Positions 8,819 through 17,404 are shown, numbered from the stretch's first letter. The stretch is 37,552 nucleotides of DNA from Gracilibacter sp. (GCA_024637055.1 JAGXFZ010000071.1:1-37552); one strand, 5' to 3'. The notes: a model not told the origin generated them from the letters alone. Numbers and translations: made by a program.

Positions 8819-10141
8819 ATGACGAATAAACTAAAAGTAAGTTTCTTAACCCTGGGCTGTAAAGTTAATCAGACTGAAAGTGAGGCTCTTAATCAACTTC
8901 TAACATCTGAGGGATATGAAGTAGTACAAGAAGCCGCAGGTCCCGATGTTGTTATTATTAATACTTGTACAGTTACAGGGTCAGGAAGTAGCAAGTCGCG
9001 TAAGCTTATACGCCGAATGGCTAAGGAACATCCTTTGAGTACGATTGCAGTTATGGGTTGTTATTCTCAGACCCAACCAGAAGAAGTATCTCAGATTGAG
9101 GGGGTTGACCTTGTTTTAGGGACTCAGGATAGATCTATGATTCTTAACCATTTGCACAGGATAGCTGAGCAGAAACAAGAGAAAAATCCGAAAGAAAAAA
9201 CCCCAATCTTAGCGGTACGTGATTTCGAGTTTCAAGCTGTATATGAGGAGCTACCTTTAATAGAGGGTGAAACCAGGGTGCGAGCAATGTTGAAAATTCA
9301 AGATGGATGTAGTCAATTTTGCACTTACTGTATTGTTCCATACGCCCGAGGGCCAGCACGTAGCCGTAGTTCTGAGAAAGTAATCTCAGAAGCCAACAAA
9401 CTACTGGAAGCTGGCCATAAAGAAATCGTCCTTACCGGCATTCATACAGGAGCCTATGGGAAAGATCAAGAAGGTATGGATCTGAGTAAGTTGATTTCTC
9501 AATTAGCTCAGCTTCCGCAACTACTCAGACTAAGGATAAGTTCTATTGAACCTATGGAGTTTTCAGAAGAACTGCTAACGGCAGTTATGTCACATAAAGT
9601 TGTATGTCCACACTTTCATATCCCTTTACAGAGTGGATCGGACAGTGTTCTTGCTAGAATGAAAAGGCCATATGGAGTAGAAGATTATGCTCGATTATTA
9701 AATAGAATTAGAGAGAAACTCCCTAACGCTGCAATCTCAACAGATATTATGACAGGTTTTCCTGGAGAAACGGAATTAGAGCATGAACAATCTCTTAAGT
9801 TTATTGAGACTTGTGAGTTTAGCGGACTCCATGTTTTCCCTTATTCACGAAGAATAGGGACAATAGCTGCTGATATGCCTGGACAACTCCCTCGCAGTAT
9901 TAAGACTGCCAGAGTGCAAGAAGTAATAGCTCTTGGGCTAAAGAGCCGTGCCAAGTATATTGACAGATTCATAGGTAAATCATTGGAAGTGCTGGTGGAG
10001 AAGATAGACGAAGATGGGTCTGCGCAGGGTCATACCTCGAACTACCTAGAGATTAGGTTCCCTAGTTCTTTAAATAATGGGGATTGGCAAGTGGGTCAAA
10101 TAATTGCACATCCCATAAAGTCAGAATATATTGTCTGGTAG
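8819..10141 (+). CDS. mtaB: tRNA t6A37 methylthiotransferase MtaB
   Basis: A 440-residue radical-SAM enzyme that converts t6A37 to ms2t6A37 in ANN-decoding tRNAs. The N-terminal UPF0004 domain holds its cluster ligands Cys14 (LGCKVNQTE), Cys50 (NTCTVTG) and Cys81 (MGCYSQT). The radical-SAM motif CSQFCTYC gives Cys164, Cys168 and Cys171. The C-terminal part forms a TRAM-like RNA-binding domain. The LGCKVNQTE start separates MtaB from MiaB and RimO. The ATG follows GGAGG at 6 nt. It lies 23 nt after rsmE, probably in one transcript. Confidence 0.95.
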   Translation: MTNKLKVSFLTLGCKVNQTESEALNQLLTSEGYEVVQEAAGPDVVIINTCTVTGSGSSKSRKLIRRMAKEHPLSTIAVMGCYSQTQPEEVSQIEGVDLVLGTQDRSMILNHLHRIAEQKQEKNPKEKTPILAVRDFEFQAVYEELPLIEGETRVRAMLKIQDGCSQFCTYCIVPYARGPARSRSSEKVISEANKLLEAGHKEIVLTGIHTGAYGKDQEGMDLSKLISQLAQLPQLLRLRISSIEPMEFSEELLTAVMSHKVVCPHFHIPLQSGSDSVLARMKRPYGVEDYARLLNRIREKLPNAAISTDIMTGFPGETELEHEQSLKFIETCEFSGLHVFPYSRRIGTIAADMPGQLPRSIKTARVQEVIALGLKSRAKYIDRFIGKSLEVLVEKIDEDGSAQGHTSNYLEIRFPSSLNNGDWQVGQIIAHPIKSEYIVW

Positions 10142-10181
10142 TGCCAAAATTTGTAATATTATTATAAAGAAGGGATAAACC

Positions 10182-11033
10182 ATGCGGATTAGGTTTCCAA
10201 AAACTCTATTTATAATCCTTTTGGTAGTCATATCTTTGAGCTTTCTTTTTGTAAAGGCGCCTCTTTATTCCAAGGCTAGAAGTTATGTGGTCATGTATGC
10301 ATTTAGTAATTTAGCAGAGCTGAACAGTCTTGTTAATAAATTGGATGTATGTATAGATATTCCAGGAGGAAGAAGCACAAACAAAACAGATTGGTATCCT
10401 TCTGTTTTGTTTTATAATGCTAACCAAGGATTCTCCAATTATATGAAGAGAGAGCTATCCTTAACTATCCTGTACAATTTCGGCGCCTTTGAATGGAAAC
10501 ACGGCTCATCTACCTTTTACCAAGAAGAATCCCCTTATTATAACAGTTTTTACGGTGGTTATCTCATTCAAGAACATCAGAAGGATCGCAAATACGGTTT
10601 TACCACAGACGGTGAACCTCTTATAGATGAAGTAATATCTGTTCCTGAATATGATTTTAAATATCTGGTCATGCAGGGCCTGGGTTGTCCTGAAGAAAAA
10701 CTTGTTATGGACGCTCTATCTTATGAGGTAACAGCAAATGTAAACTATGCTGGATATGACGATTGGTATAAAATCGATGGACTGCTTTTACTTAATAACC
10801 CTAATCACAAGTTCAAAAGTAACCGAAGAGCATACATTCAATTCGGTAATCCTATCTATGATCCTGATAAGGAAGAATTCGGTTTAATTACTATGCATAG
10901 TAGAATCTATATCAGATATTTTGAGGAATTAGGTAGCACAATATTTCTATATATCATGACACCTGGGAGTCAGGAAATGGAAAAGACTGATCAAGAGATC
11001 CTTAGCAAAACCACTATTACGTTGCAAAACTAG
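10182..11033 (+). CDS. Exported or membrane-anchored protein of unknown function, Tyr-rich
   Basis: I do not recognise this 283-residue protein. It has a basic N-terminus and one hydrophobic segment (about 8-26), a signal peptide or signal anchor, so the rest should lie outside the cytoplasm. There is no lipobox. The mature part is rich in Tyr, Phe and Asn with scattered charged residues, like a secreted beta-rich fold. It has two cysteines (in DVCID and GLGCPEE). There is no obvious catalytic motif. It sits 40 nt after mtaB and 27 nt before the HIT gene in the same orientation, so it may be cotranscribed with housekeeping genes. A clear AAGGGA ribosome site precedes the ATG, and the frame is open throughout, so it is probably a real gene. 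Confidence 0.75.
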   Translation: MRIRFPKTLFIILLVVISLSFLFVKAPLYSKARSYVVMYAFSNLAELNSLVNKLDVCIDIPGGRSTNKTDWYPSVLFYNANQGFSNYMKRELSLTILYNFGAFEWKHGSSTFYQEESPYYNSFYGGYLIQEHQKDRKYGFTTDGEPLIDEVISVPEYDFKYLVMQGLGCPEEKLVMDALSYEVTANVNYAGYDDWYKIDGLLLLNNPNHKFKSNRRAYIQFGNPIYDPDKEEFGLITMHSRIYIRYFEELGSTIFLYIMTPGSQEMEKTDQEILSKTTITLQN

Positions 11034-11060
11034 GAAGTAAAACTATTTGGAGGTATGAAA

Positions 11061-11405
11061 ATGACTGATTGTATCTTTTGTAAAATTGTTGCCAAGGAGG
11101 TTCCGTCACAGATAGTATACGAAGATGATGGTATTTTGGCCTTCAAGGACATTAACCCCGTTGCTCCTGTACACGTCGTAATTATTCCTAAGAAACATAT
11201 CTTAAATATCAATGATATTACTGAGCAAGATGTGAAACTGATTGGAAAGATTTTTGTCGTGATTAAAGAATTGGCTGCCAAGATGGGGGTTGCTAATACA
11301 GGTTTCCGAATCGTAGCAAATAGCGGTTCCGATGCTAGACAGGAAGTTGACCATCTGCATTTCCATCTTATCGGAGGAAAAGAACTCGGTAATAAGATTG
11401 GTTAA
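11061..11405 (+). CDS. HIT-family nucleotide hydrolase (HinT-like)
   Basis: A 114-residue histidine-triad protein. It has the N-terminal DCIFCKIV zinc/cysteine motif, APVHVVIIPKKHI in the middle and the C-terminal catalytic triad HLHFH. HinT proteins hydrolyse adenosine phosphoramidates and related aminoacyl adenylates. The ATG at 11061 is preferred over the one at 11055 because GGAGG lies 7 nt before it and only 1 nt before the upstream ATG, and family members usually begin close to (S/T)DCIFCKI. It lies between the unknown exported protein and rpsU. Confidence 0.93.
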   Translation: MTDCIFCKIVAKEVPSQIVYEDDGILAFKDINPVAPVHVVIIPKKHILNINDITEQDVKLIGKIFVVIKELAAKMGVANTGFRIVANSGSDARQEVDHLHFHLIGGKELGNKIG

Positions 11406-11470
11406 TGTCGATCGACCTTTTAAACAAAAATAGACAAATTAAATAGAACAGAAGCAAGCTAAAACATATA

Positions 11471-11498
11471 TTAGAGTAGAGAAATATCTCTGCTCTAA
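11471..11498 (+). terminator. 12-bp hairpin after the HIT gene, possible terminator
   Basis: TTAGAGTAGAGA and TCTCTGCTCTAA pair over 12 positions (one T-G) around loop AATA. The following bases are AATTAAATT rather than a clean T run, so it may be a weak terminator or a processing hairpin. It separates the rsmE-HIT group from the rpsU promoter. Confidence 0.55.
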
Positions 11499-11544
11499 TT
11501 AAATTCAAGGGTTGAACAGGAACATCAAGATAGAAGGTTCTTGC

Positions 11545-11573
11545 TTGACGTGTCCATATTCATCCTTTATAAT
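11545..11573 (+). promoter_or_regulatory. Sigma-A promoter of rpsU-yqeY
   Basis: TTGACG, a 17-nt spacer and a perfect TATAAT (11568-11573), ending 38 nt before the rpsU start. This is one of the clearest vegetative promoters in the window. Confidence 0.9.
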
Positions 11574-11611
11574 TATTTCGTATCATTTGACCAGTGGAGG
11601 GAGGGAAAAAA

Positions 11612-11788
11612 ATGAGTGAAGTTAGAGTGGGAAAGAATGAAACCCTAGATTCCGCACTCCGCCGGTTCAAGCGAAATTGTCAACGTTCGGGAGTTTTGTC
11701 TGAAGCTCGAAAACATGAGCACTATGAAAAACCTAGCGTGAAGAGAAAAAAGAAATCTGAGGCTGCGCGGAAACGTAAAGTTAAATAA
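11612..11788 (+). CDS. rpsU: 30S ribosomal protein S21
   Basis: A 58-residue basic protein beginning [20 protein letters not shown] and ending in a Lys/Arg-rich tail, as in bS21. It sits on the small ribosomal subunit near the anti-Shine-Dalgarno region. The ATG at 11612 is chosen because GGAGGGAGGG lies just ahead of it; a longer frame from a GTG at 11594 would encode that ribosome site. yqeY follows after 14 nt, a conserved pair in Firmicutes. Confidence 0.96.
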   Translation: MSEVRVGKNETLDSALRRFKRNCQRSGVLSEARKHEHYEKPSVKRKKKSEAARKRKVK

Positions 11789-11802
11789 GGGAGTTGCTCC
11801 AT

Positions 11803-12252
11803 TTGTCCCTAAAGGATCGCCTTGTTGAGGATATGAAGGCTGCTATGAAAGCCAAAGAGGAGGGGAAGGTCAGACTTTCTGTCATCCGAATGGCTCGTGC
11901 TGCCATCAAGAACGCTGAGATAGACAAGAGGCAAGAGTTCAACGATAATCAAGTAACCGAGGTTCTTGCTCGCGAACTAAAAATGCGACGAGATTCTATA
12001 GAAGAATTTGCCAAGGCTAATCGAATGGACTTAGTAACCGGGCTGAAAGAGGAAGTGGCCATTCTTATGGAATACCTCCCTCAACAGCTGTCTGAAGATG
12101 AGATACGTTCTATAGCCAAGGAAATCATCGCTGAAACCGGAGCTCAGGATATCAAGGATTTAGGAAAGGTGATGGGGGGCATTACTCCTCGCACTAAGAG
12201 CAGAGCTGATGGTAAACTAGTTAACCAAATTGTCAGGGAGCTCTTAAACTAG
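11803..12252 (+). CDS. yqeY: GatB/YqeY domain protein
   Basis: A 149-residue protein of the YqeY family, homologous to the tail domain of GatB, the tRNA-dependent amidotransferase subunit. That tail binds tRNA. The free-standing protein has no firmly assigned role. The family pattern SLKDRLVEDMKAAMKAKE at the start and GKVMGGITPRTKSRADG near the end are visible. Start TTG at 11803 is favoured: AAGGGAG lies 8 nt before it and the family begins MSL. Cotranscribed with rpsU and closed by the next terminator. Confidence 0.93.
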   Translation: MSLKDRLVEDMKAAMKAKEEGKVRLSVIRMARAAIKNAEIDKRQEFNDNQVTEVLARELKMRRDSIEEFAKANRMDLVTGLKEEVAILMEYLPQQLSEDEIRSIAKEIIAETGAQDIKDLGKVMGGITPRTKSRADGKLVNQIVRELLN

Positions 12253-12280
12253 AAGCACAACACATCTAAGTAAATTATAA

Positions 12281-12310
12281 AAATGACTTGAGCAATCAAG
12301 TCATTTTTTA
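12281..12310 (+). terminator. Intrinsic terminator after yqeY
   Basis: An 11-bp perfect stem AAATGACTTGA/TCAAGTCATTT with loop GCAA, running into a T tract. It ends the rpsU-yqeY transcript. Confidence 0.93.
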
Positions 12311-12317
12311 TATAAAT

Positions 12318-12362
12318 TCAGTAAAGTAAAGTAAAGTAAAGAACCGTCCCTGACTTTACTGA
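12318..12362. repeat. 45-bp element with terminal inverted repeat and GTAAA tandem repeat
   Basis: TCAGTAAAGT at 12318-12327 and its exact reverse complement ACTTTACTGA at 12353-12362 bound the element. The left arm continues as four head-to-tail GTAAA units, followed by GAACCGTCCCTG. The GGGACGGTTC-type core, here in reverse, resembles short dispersed palindromic elements I associate with clostridial genomes; that link is recollection, not a search. It lies between the yqeY terminator and the yqfC promoter region. Confidence 0.6.
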
Positions 12363-12380
12363 CATTCCTTGAATGCTTGG

Positions 12381-12409
12381 ACTATTATTTTCCTCAAAAG
12401 CATAGACAT
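12381..12409 (+). promoter_or_regulatory. Possible sigma-E (mother-cell) promoter of yqfC-yqfD
   Basis: ACTATT at 12381-12386, a 14-nt gap, and CATAGACAT at 12401-12409 resemble the sporulation sigma-E pattern (ATATT, 13-15 nt, CATACA-T). yqfC and yqfD belong to the sigma-E regulon in Bacillus subtilis, which makes this plausible. Visual match only. Confidence 0.4.
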
Positions 12410-12429
12410 GCTATGAGGGAGTGATGTAA

Positions 12430-12705
12430 ATGTTTAAGAAGTTGCAAAAACATGTCGGTGAAGCATTAGAATTTTCATCTGATATTCTGGATAGTGGGCC
12501 GAGAATAACTATTATGGGACGAAGCGAGGTAATGGTTGAGTATTTTCAAGAAGTAATACAATTCTCTGATGAAGAAATAGCCCTAAAAACACATGTAGGT
12601 AAAATTGTCATAAGAGGAAAAGATTTTGTTCTGACCACAGTTTTACAGACTGAAATACATATCAAAGGCAGCCTTCTACAACTTAGTTTTGAAGAGGAGG
12701 TCTAA
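12430..12705 (+). CDS. yqfC: Sporulation protein YqfC
   Basis: A 91-residue protein of the YabP/YqfC sporulation family, with the pattern PRITIMGRSEVMVEYFQEV (about 24-42) and the closing half GKIVIRGKDFVL. It is expressed in the mother cell during sporulation; the molecular role is unknown. It is followed at once by yqfD (3 nt), the standard pair. The ATG follows GGGAG at 8 nt. Confidence 0.93.
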   Translation: MFKKLQKHVGEALEFSSDILDSGPRITIMGRSEVMVEYFQEVIQFSDEEIALKTHVGKIVIRGKDFVLTTVLQTEIHIKGSLLQLSFEEEV

Positions 12706-12708
12706 GAT

Positions 12709-13911
12709 ATGTTCGCCAAACTTACCCGTTATTATAAAGGGAGAGTATATATCAAGGCAAAAGGTGATAAGGTACCTGACTTTATCAACAAAGCACTCCA
12801 GGCAGAGATTACTTTCTTTAACGTCAAAAGAGCGCCGGATAGTTTTACGGCTGAAATCAATATAGAGGATTTTAATCGTTTGCGCAAAGCTGCTCGAGAT
12901 GCAGAAATAAAGATTAAAATAAGGGCTAAGTATGGATTCCCTTTTGTTGCTGTCCGTTGGCGCAAGAGAAAAGGTCTAATATTAGGATTGTTTATTATCT
13001 TTACAACTTTAACCATCTTGTCTCAATTTGTCCTCTCTGTTAGTGTAGAAGGAAATAACAGAGTTTCATCAGAAATGATTGTCGCTGAGGCAGAAAAATT
13101 AGGGGTGAAACAATGGAAATACAAAAACCAATTAGACTTGGATGAGGCGAGTAAACAGCTTCAGGAAAATCTTTCAGATATAGTTTGGGCAACAATGGAA
13201 GAGCGAGGAACTAACATTAGGATTCGGGTAGTCGAGAAAACCCTACCGGAAAAAGTTATTTATAAAGGTGATCTCATTGCTGCGAAGGACGGCTATGTAG
13301 AAGAAATCATAGTTATCCAAGGTCAAACTGCGGTTAAAGAAGGTCAGTTGGTTGAAGCCGGACAAGTCCTGATTAAGGCAGCTGGAGGAATGGTAGAATA
13401 TAGTTTTGATATGGATGACAAAAAGGACTCCAAGGAAAGCATAGTGAGTGCTCCGGCGGCAAAAGGTTTTGTACGAGGTAAGGTATGGTATAGTGCTGAG
13501 AACAAAGTTCTTTTGGAAGAAGATATAACAGAAAAGACAGGAAGATCGGTAAATGGATGGGGTATAAAAATAAGGGATAGAGTAATAATGATAACAAACC
13601 AAAACAGCCCTTATGCTGAAGCTGATAAAGAAACACAAAGTTATAAACTTCTTTCTTGGAGGAATTGGGACTTCCCTGTCGAAATTATTAAGACACACTA
13701 TGAACAAAAGGAAACAACACATGTCCAACGCAAAGTAGCAGAGGCTAGAGAGCATGCTGAGAAGCAAGCTAGGGAAGAATTACAAAAGGTAATTCCACAG
13801 AATGCTAAAATACTGCAAGATAAAGTGCGGATTCTTACTAATTTAGGTGGAACTGAGATTCTTAGGGTAGAAGTGGAAACTTTCGAAGAGTTAGCAGTAT
13901 ACAAAGAATAA
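12709..13911 (+). CDS. yqfD: Sporulation protein YqfD
   Basis: A 400-residue sporulation membrane protein. An N-terminal domain of about 87 residues is followed by one membrane segment (about 88-110), then a large domain expected outside the cytoplasm. That domain includes the conserved VRVVEKTLPEKVI-like segment, a biotinyl/lipoyl-like hammerhead region (GYVEEIIVIQGQTAVKEGQ) and a long charged helix near the C-terminus. It belongs to the sigma-E-controlled set and pairs with yqfC. The exact role in sporulation is not settled. AGGAGG lies 8 nt before the ATG. Confidence 0.92.
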   Translation: MFAKLTRYYKGRVYIKAKGDKVPDFINKALQAEITFFNVKRAPDSFTAEINIEDFNRLRKAARDAEIKIKIRAKYGFPFVAVRWRKRKGLILGLFIIFTTLTILSQFVLSVSVEGNNRVSSEMIVAEAEKLGVKQWKYKNQLDLDEASKQLQENLSDIVWATMEERGTNIRIRVVEKTLPEKVIYKGDLIAAKDGYVEEIIVIQGQTAVKEGQLVEAGQVLIKAAGGMVEYSFDMDDKKDSKESIVSAPAAKGFVRGKVWYSAENKVLLEEDITEKTGRSVNGWGIKIRDRVIMITNQNSPYAEADKETQSYKLLSWRNWDFPVEIIKTHYEQKETTHVQRKVAEAREHAEKQAREELQKVIPQNAKILQDKVRILTNLGGTEILRVEVETFEELAVYKE

Positions 13912-13939
13912 TTAACTTCTCAATACTGGAGGAAATGGA

Positions 13940-14914
13940 TTGCATAACGAAATCAAAGTAAGATTAAAGGATGAAGAAGCATTAAATTTACTGGGTTTAG
14001 AAGATGTAAATTTGCGTTATCTAGAAGAACGCATGAACTGCAAGATTATTGTTCGTGGGGAAGAGATGACGGTGTCTGGAGAGGCAGAAGACGTTAAGCT
14101 GTCAGAGGCTGTATTGGAACAACTACTTACCCTAATCCGAAAGGGAAATAATCTTACCTTAGCAGATATAACTTATGTAATTTCCAAAGTGGAACAAGGT
14201 AATGAACAGGACATGTCCCAGAGCCTGACTCAGGTAATAGCCACTACCCAGAGGGGACGTCCAATTAAATCTAAAACCCTAGGACAAGCCAAGTATGTGA
14301 AAGCTATTGAAAAGGATACTCTCGTCTTAGGGATTGGTCCAGCGGGTACAGGGAAGACCTATTTGGCAGTAGTTATGGCTGTTAAGGCTCTGAGAGCCAA
14401 AGAAGTTACTCGGATTGTTCTTACGCGGCCTGCAGTTGAAGCTGGGGAAAAGCTTGGCTTCTTGCCTGGTGACTTACAAGAGAAGGTTAATCCTTATTTA
14501 AGACCACTTTACGATGCGCTTTTTGACCTGCTTGGCCCAGAGACTACTCAGAGGTATATTGAGAAGGGGACGATTGAAATTGCTCCTCTAGCTTATATGC
14601 GAGGGCGTACCCTTGATGAGTCTTTTATTATTCTCGATGAGGCACAGAATACTACTCCTGAACAGATGAAGATGTTCTTGACTAGGCTTGGATTCGGTTC
14701 CAAAGCTGTAGTAACTGGCGATATTACTCAGGTTGATCTTCCGAGAGGTAATTATTCAGGCCTAATCGAGGTACAAAACATTCTTAAAGGTATCCCAGGA
14801 ATTTCTTTTCATTATTTTACAGTTGATGATATTGTGCGCAACCCGCTTGTACAGAGTATTATTCAGGCTTATGAACAGAAAGAGAAATTAACTTTCCAAG
14901 AAAGAGGACAATAA
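13940..14914 (+). CDS. phoH: PhoH-like ATPase
   Basis: A 324-residue P-loop ATPase. An N-terminal KH-like part (about 1-65) precedes the ATPase domain with Walker A GPAGTGKT (133-140) and Walker B ILDEAQ (231-236). PhoH/YbeZ proteins are linked to RNA metabolism and work near the endoribonuclease YbeY, whose gene lies two genes downstream. The start is TTG behind GGAGG; the nearby ATG at 13935 is out of frame. It follows yqfD by 28 nt, so read-through from the sporulation genes is possible. Confidence 0.94.
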   Translation: MHNEIKVRLKDEEALNLLGLEDVNLRYLEERMNCKIIVRGEEMTVSGEAEDVKLSEAVLEQLLTLIRKGNNLTLADITYVISKVEQGNEQDMSQSLTQVIATTQRGRPIKSKTLGQAKYVKAIEKDTLVLGIGPAGTGKTYLAVVMAVKALRAKEVTRIVLTRPAVEAGEKLGFLPGDLQEKVNPYLRPLYDALFDLLGPETTQRYIEKGTIEIAPLAYMRGRTLDESFIILDEAQNTTPEQMKMFLTRLGFGSKAVVTGDITQVDLPRGNYSGLIEVQNILKGIPGISFHYFTVDDIVRNPLVQSIIQAYEQKEKLTFQERGQ

Positions 14915-14936
14915 GTTCGGTGAGGATTGAGAGATT

Positions 14937-17210
14937 TTGATTAAAATAAAAAAAATATTAGGACAACAAATTAGTGGAAAGAATGCTAACTTGAAATATC
15001 AGATAGCAGTTTTTATCATTTTCTTTGTGCTTTTCACCGCCATTATAGCCTCAGGCCTATTTGGATCTAAGCTTAATGTGGAATTAAGGGAACCGAGCCC
15101 GGAGCTTATAACTGCACCTTTTGATAAAGAGATAGAAGATCTTACGAAGTATCATGAGGATCAGACTGAAGCGGCAAAAGCTGTCAAACCGGTATACACA
15201 TCAGATGAAAAAATAGTTTCTGCCATCTCCGTAGAGTTAAATAATACTTTTTATGCTTTAAAGCTTCAGCTTGGATCAAGAAAAGATACCTCTGAAAAAA
15301 TAAGTGAACTGAGGATGAATTCGGTACTGGATGTTCTGCCCGATAATACGCTACAGTCTTTACTAACCCGTTCGGAAAACGATTTGATCAAAGCTCAAGA
15401 GATAGTTACTAGGATCATACTAGGTATCGCTACAGACCCTGAAAATGGTGCTAAAGAAGAGTCAGAGGTTCCACTATTAAAAGATAAGATGAAAGAACAA
15501 GTAATTAAGTCCAGTTTATCTGAATCTGAAAAGAATCTTGCCCAAGCTTTAATCGAATTAAAGGTAAATGAACCTACATTGATAATAGATGGGCTCGCAA
15601 CGCGTAAACTGCAAGAAGCTGCTAGTGCGGGAGTTAAGCCAATAGTTCATCAATATAGGGCAAATGAGAAAATTGTGGGACCCGGTGAGATAGTGGATGA
15701 GAGAATATACCAGGTACTGGTTGCCTATGGCTTGGTAGAGGTCGAATCACACTGGCTGCCTGTAGCAGGAATTTCTATCCATGTCCTTATAGGCATGATA
15801 ATTCTTCTTCTTTTTGCCTACCAATTCAGCCCCGAAATATTTAGAAAATGGAGAAGTCTTGTTCTTATAGCTCTTGCTATACTCTTAGTGCTAGTTATTG
15901 GAAAAGGTTTTCTAGCTATAAATTTGGGTAAAAGTGATTTAAATAATTTGACTACTGCTCTTATCCCAGTTGCATGGGCAACAATGACAGTCACTATCCT
16001 ACTCGGGGTTAAAATTGCAGTGGCGGTTGCGATAATCCTAGGTATATTCGTCGGCACCATGGCTGACCCTGCAACGTTGGGAGCGACGGGGTCTATAGCA
16101 GGTCTATTTGCTCTTGTTGGAGGCATTGTCGGAATCCAAAGTGTTGCTAGACTTGATCAACGCTCCGATCTTGCTCGAGCTGGTCTATATATAGCTTTAG
16201 TTAATGTGGCCGTAATCACAGGTATAGCCTTAATAATCCAAATGAGTCCCACTTATTGGTTTATAGGGTGCATCCTGGGATTATTTAACGGATTTCTCTC
16301 GTCAGCTCTTACCATGGGCACCTTACCTTGGTTTGAATCAGGCTTTAATATTACTTCTTCAGTGAGACTATTAGAACTATCCAATCCGAATTCACGCTTG
16401 CTGAAAAGTTTACTGATGGAAGCTCCAGGAACTTATCATCATAGTGTTCTTGTTGGCAACCTAGCAGAGACTGCAGCTGAGGACGTCGGTGCTGATGCAG
16501 TGTTGGTAAGAGTAGGAGCCCTCTATCATGATATTGGCAAACTTAAACGGCCTTACTTTTTTATCGAGAATCAATTTAGCAAGGATAATCCACATGATAA
16601 GATCGCTCCTACGTTGAGTGCTCTGATACTTATCTCACATGTCAAAGATGGGATAGAGATGGCCAAAGAGCATAAGCTACCGGATGGTATTAAAGATATA
16701 ATCGCTCAGCATCATGGTGATAGCCTGACATCATTCTTCTATCATAAGGCTAAAGAAGAGAATCCTGATATTACCGATGAATCCTTCCGTTATGACGGTT
16801 TACGCCCTCAGTCCAAAGAAGCTGCCCTTGTTCTTTTAGCAGATAACGTTGAGGCTGCTGTGCGTTCTCATAAAGGTAATACCCCCGGAAGAATCGAAGG
16901 ACTAGTTAGAAAGATAATTAAAGATAAGTTCGATGAAGGCCTTCTGGACCAGTGCGACCTTACATTTAGGGATTTGGATAAGATTTCGACCGCTTTTGTG
17001 AAAGTATTAAGTGGTATCTTCCATTCTCGTGTGGAGTATCCTGAAATGCCTTCTCCTAAGAAAAGTTCGGAAGACAGTGGAGAAAAAAGTCCTAAAAAGC
17101 TTGAAGCCAAGAAAGAAGATAATGATGATCTTCCTGAGCAGGACAATGCACAACAGGAATGGGAAGTCTATGATCAGGAAGTAGAAGATACCGATGAAGT
17201 TGAAAAGTAA
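14937..17210 (+). CDS. pgpH: Cyclic-di-AMP phosphodiesterase PgpH (7TM-HD protein)
   Basis: A 757-residue membrane protein. One N-terminal helix (about 22-44) leads to a large extracytoplasmic domain (about 45-275), then a cluster of membrane helices (about 275-462), then a cytoplasmic HD phosphohydrolase domain. HD residues include His500/His501 (TYHHSVLVGNLAE) and His531-Asp532 (YHDIGKLKRP), and HHGDS follows. PgpH cleaves the second messenger c-di-AMP. The last 65 or so residues are a Lys/Ser then Asp/Glu-rich tail, probably disordered. TTG start. It lies 22 nt after phoH and ahead of ybeY, the usual order. Confidence 0.94.
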   Translation: MIKIKKILGQQISGKNANLKYQIAVFIIFFVLFTAIIASGLFGSKLNVELREPSPELITAPFDKEIEDLTKYHEDQTEAAKAVKPVYTSDEKIVSAISVELNNTFYALKLQLGSRKDTSEKISELRMNSVLDVLPDNTLQSLLTRSENDLIKAQEIVTRIILGIATDPENGAKEESEVPLLKDKMKEQVIKSSLSESEKNLAQALIELKVNEPTLIIDGLATRKLQEAASAGVKPIVHQYRANEKIVGPGEIVDERIYQVLVAYGLVEVESHWLPVAGISIHVLIGMIILLLFAYQFSPEIFRKWRSLVLIALAILLVLVIGKGFLAINLGKSDLNNLTTALIPVAWATMTVTILLGVKIAVAVAIILGIFVGTMADPATLGATGSIAGLFALVGGIVGIQSVARLDQRSDLARAGLYIALVNVAVITGIALIIQMSPTYWFIGCILGLFNGFLSSALTMGTLPWFESGFNITSSVRLLELSNPNSRLLKSLLMEAPGTYHHSVLVGNLAETAAEDVGADAVLVRVGALYHDIGKLKRPYFFIENQFSKDNPHDKIAPTLSALILISHVKDGIEMAKEHKLPDGIKDIIAQHHGDSLTSFFYHKAKEENPDITDESFRYDGLRPQSKEAALVLLADNVEAAVRSHKGNTPGRIEGLVRKIIKDKFDEGLLDQCDLTFRDLDKISTAFVKVLSGIFHSRVEYPEMPSPKKSSEDSGEKSPKKLEAKKEDNDDLPEQDNAQQEWEVYDQEVEDTDEVEK

Positions 17211-17215
17211 AAACC

Positions 17216-17271
17216 GACTCTCTCCTATTAAAGTGAGAGTCAAGATGTGCTAAGCTCCTGGATAACATCTT
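17216..17271 (+). other. Two successive inverted repeats after pgpH
   Basis: GACTCTC (17216-17222) pairs with GAGAGTC (17235-17241), and immediately after it AAGATGT (17242-17248) pairs with ACATCTT (17265-17271). Neither is followed by a T run, so they are not typical terminators. They lie in the 194-nt gap before ybeY and may shape the ybeY leader or separate the two genes. Confidence 0.5.
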
Positions 17272-17371
17272 CTAAGACTCAGATGTGAGAGTACTTAATA
17301 TTTATCTCAATCAAGAAGATGTTTATAATTTGAACAAAAAGATAATATACTATATCTAAGAAGATTTCCGT

Positions 17372-17398
17372 AAGGGAGGTAGAGAGTATTTTACTCTC
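17372..17398 (+). promoter_or_regulatory. Distant Shine-Dalgarno plus hairpin ahead of ybeY
   Basis: A strong AAGGGAGG (17372-17379) lies 25 nt before the ybeY ATG, normally too far. Between them GAGAGTA (17382-17388) and TACTCTC (17392-17398) form a perfect 7-bp hairpin with loop TTT. Folding it removes 17 nt and leaves about 8 nt of effective spacing. No in-frame ATG, GTG or TTG lies nearer the ribosome site. Confidence 0.6.
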
Positions 17399-17404
17399 GC
17401 AGTT

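Noticed and set aside
13243-13767. 174-codon minus-strand frame opposite yqfD
   Set aside because: Low-complexity Phe/Ser/Tyr/Cys composition typical of an antisense shadow, and the opposite strand encodes a recognised protein.
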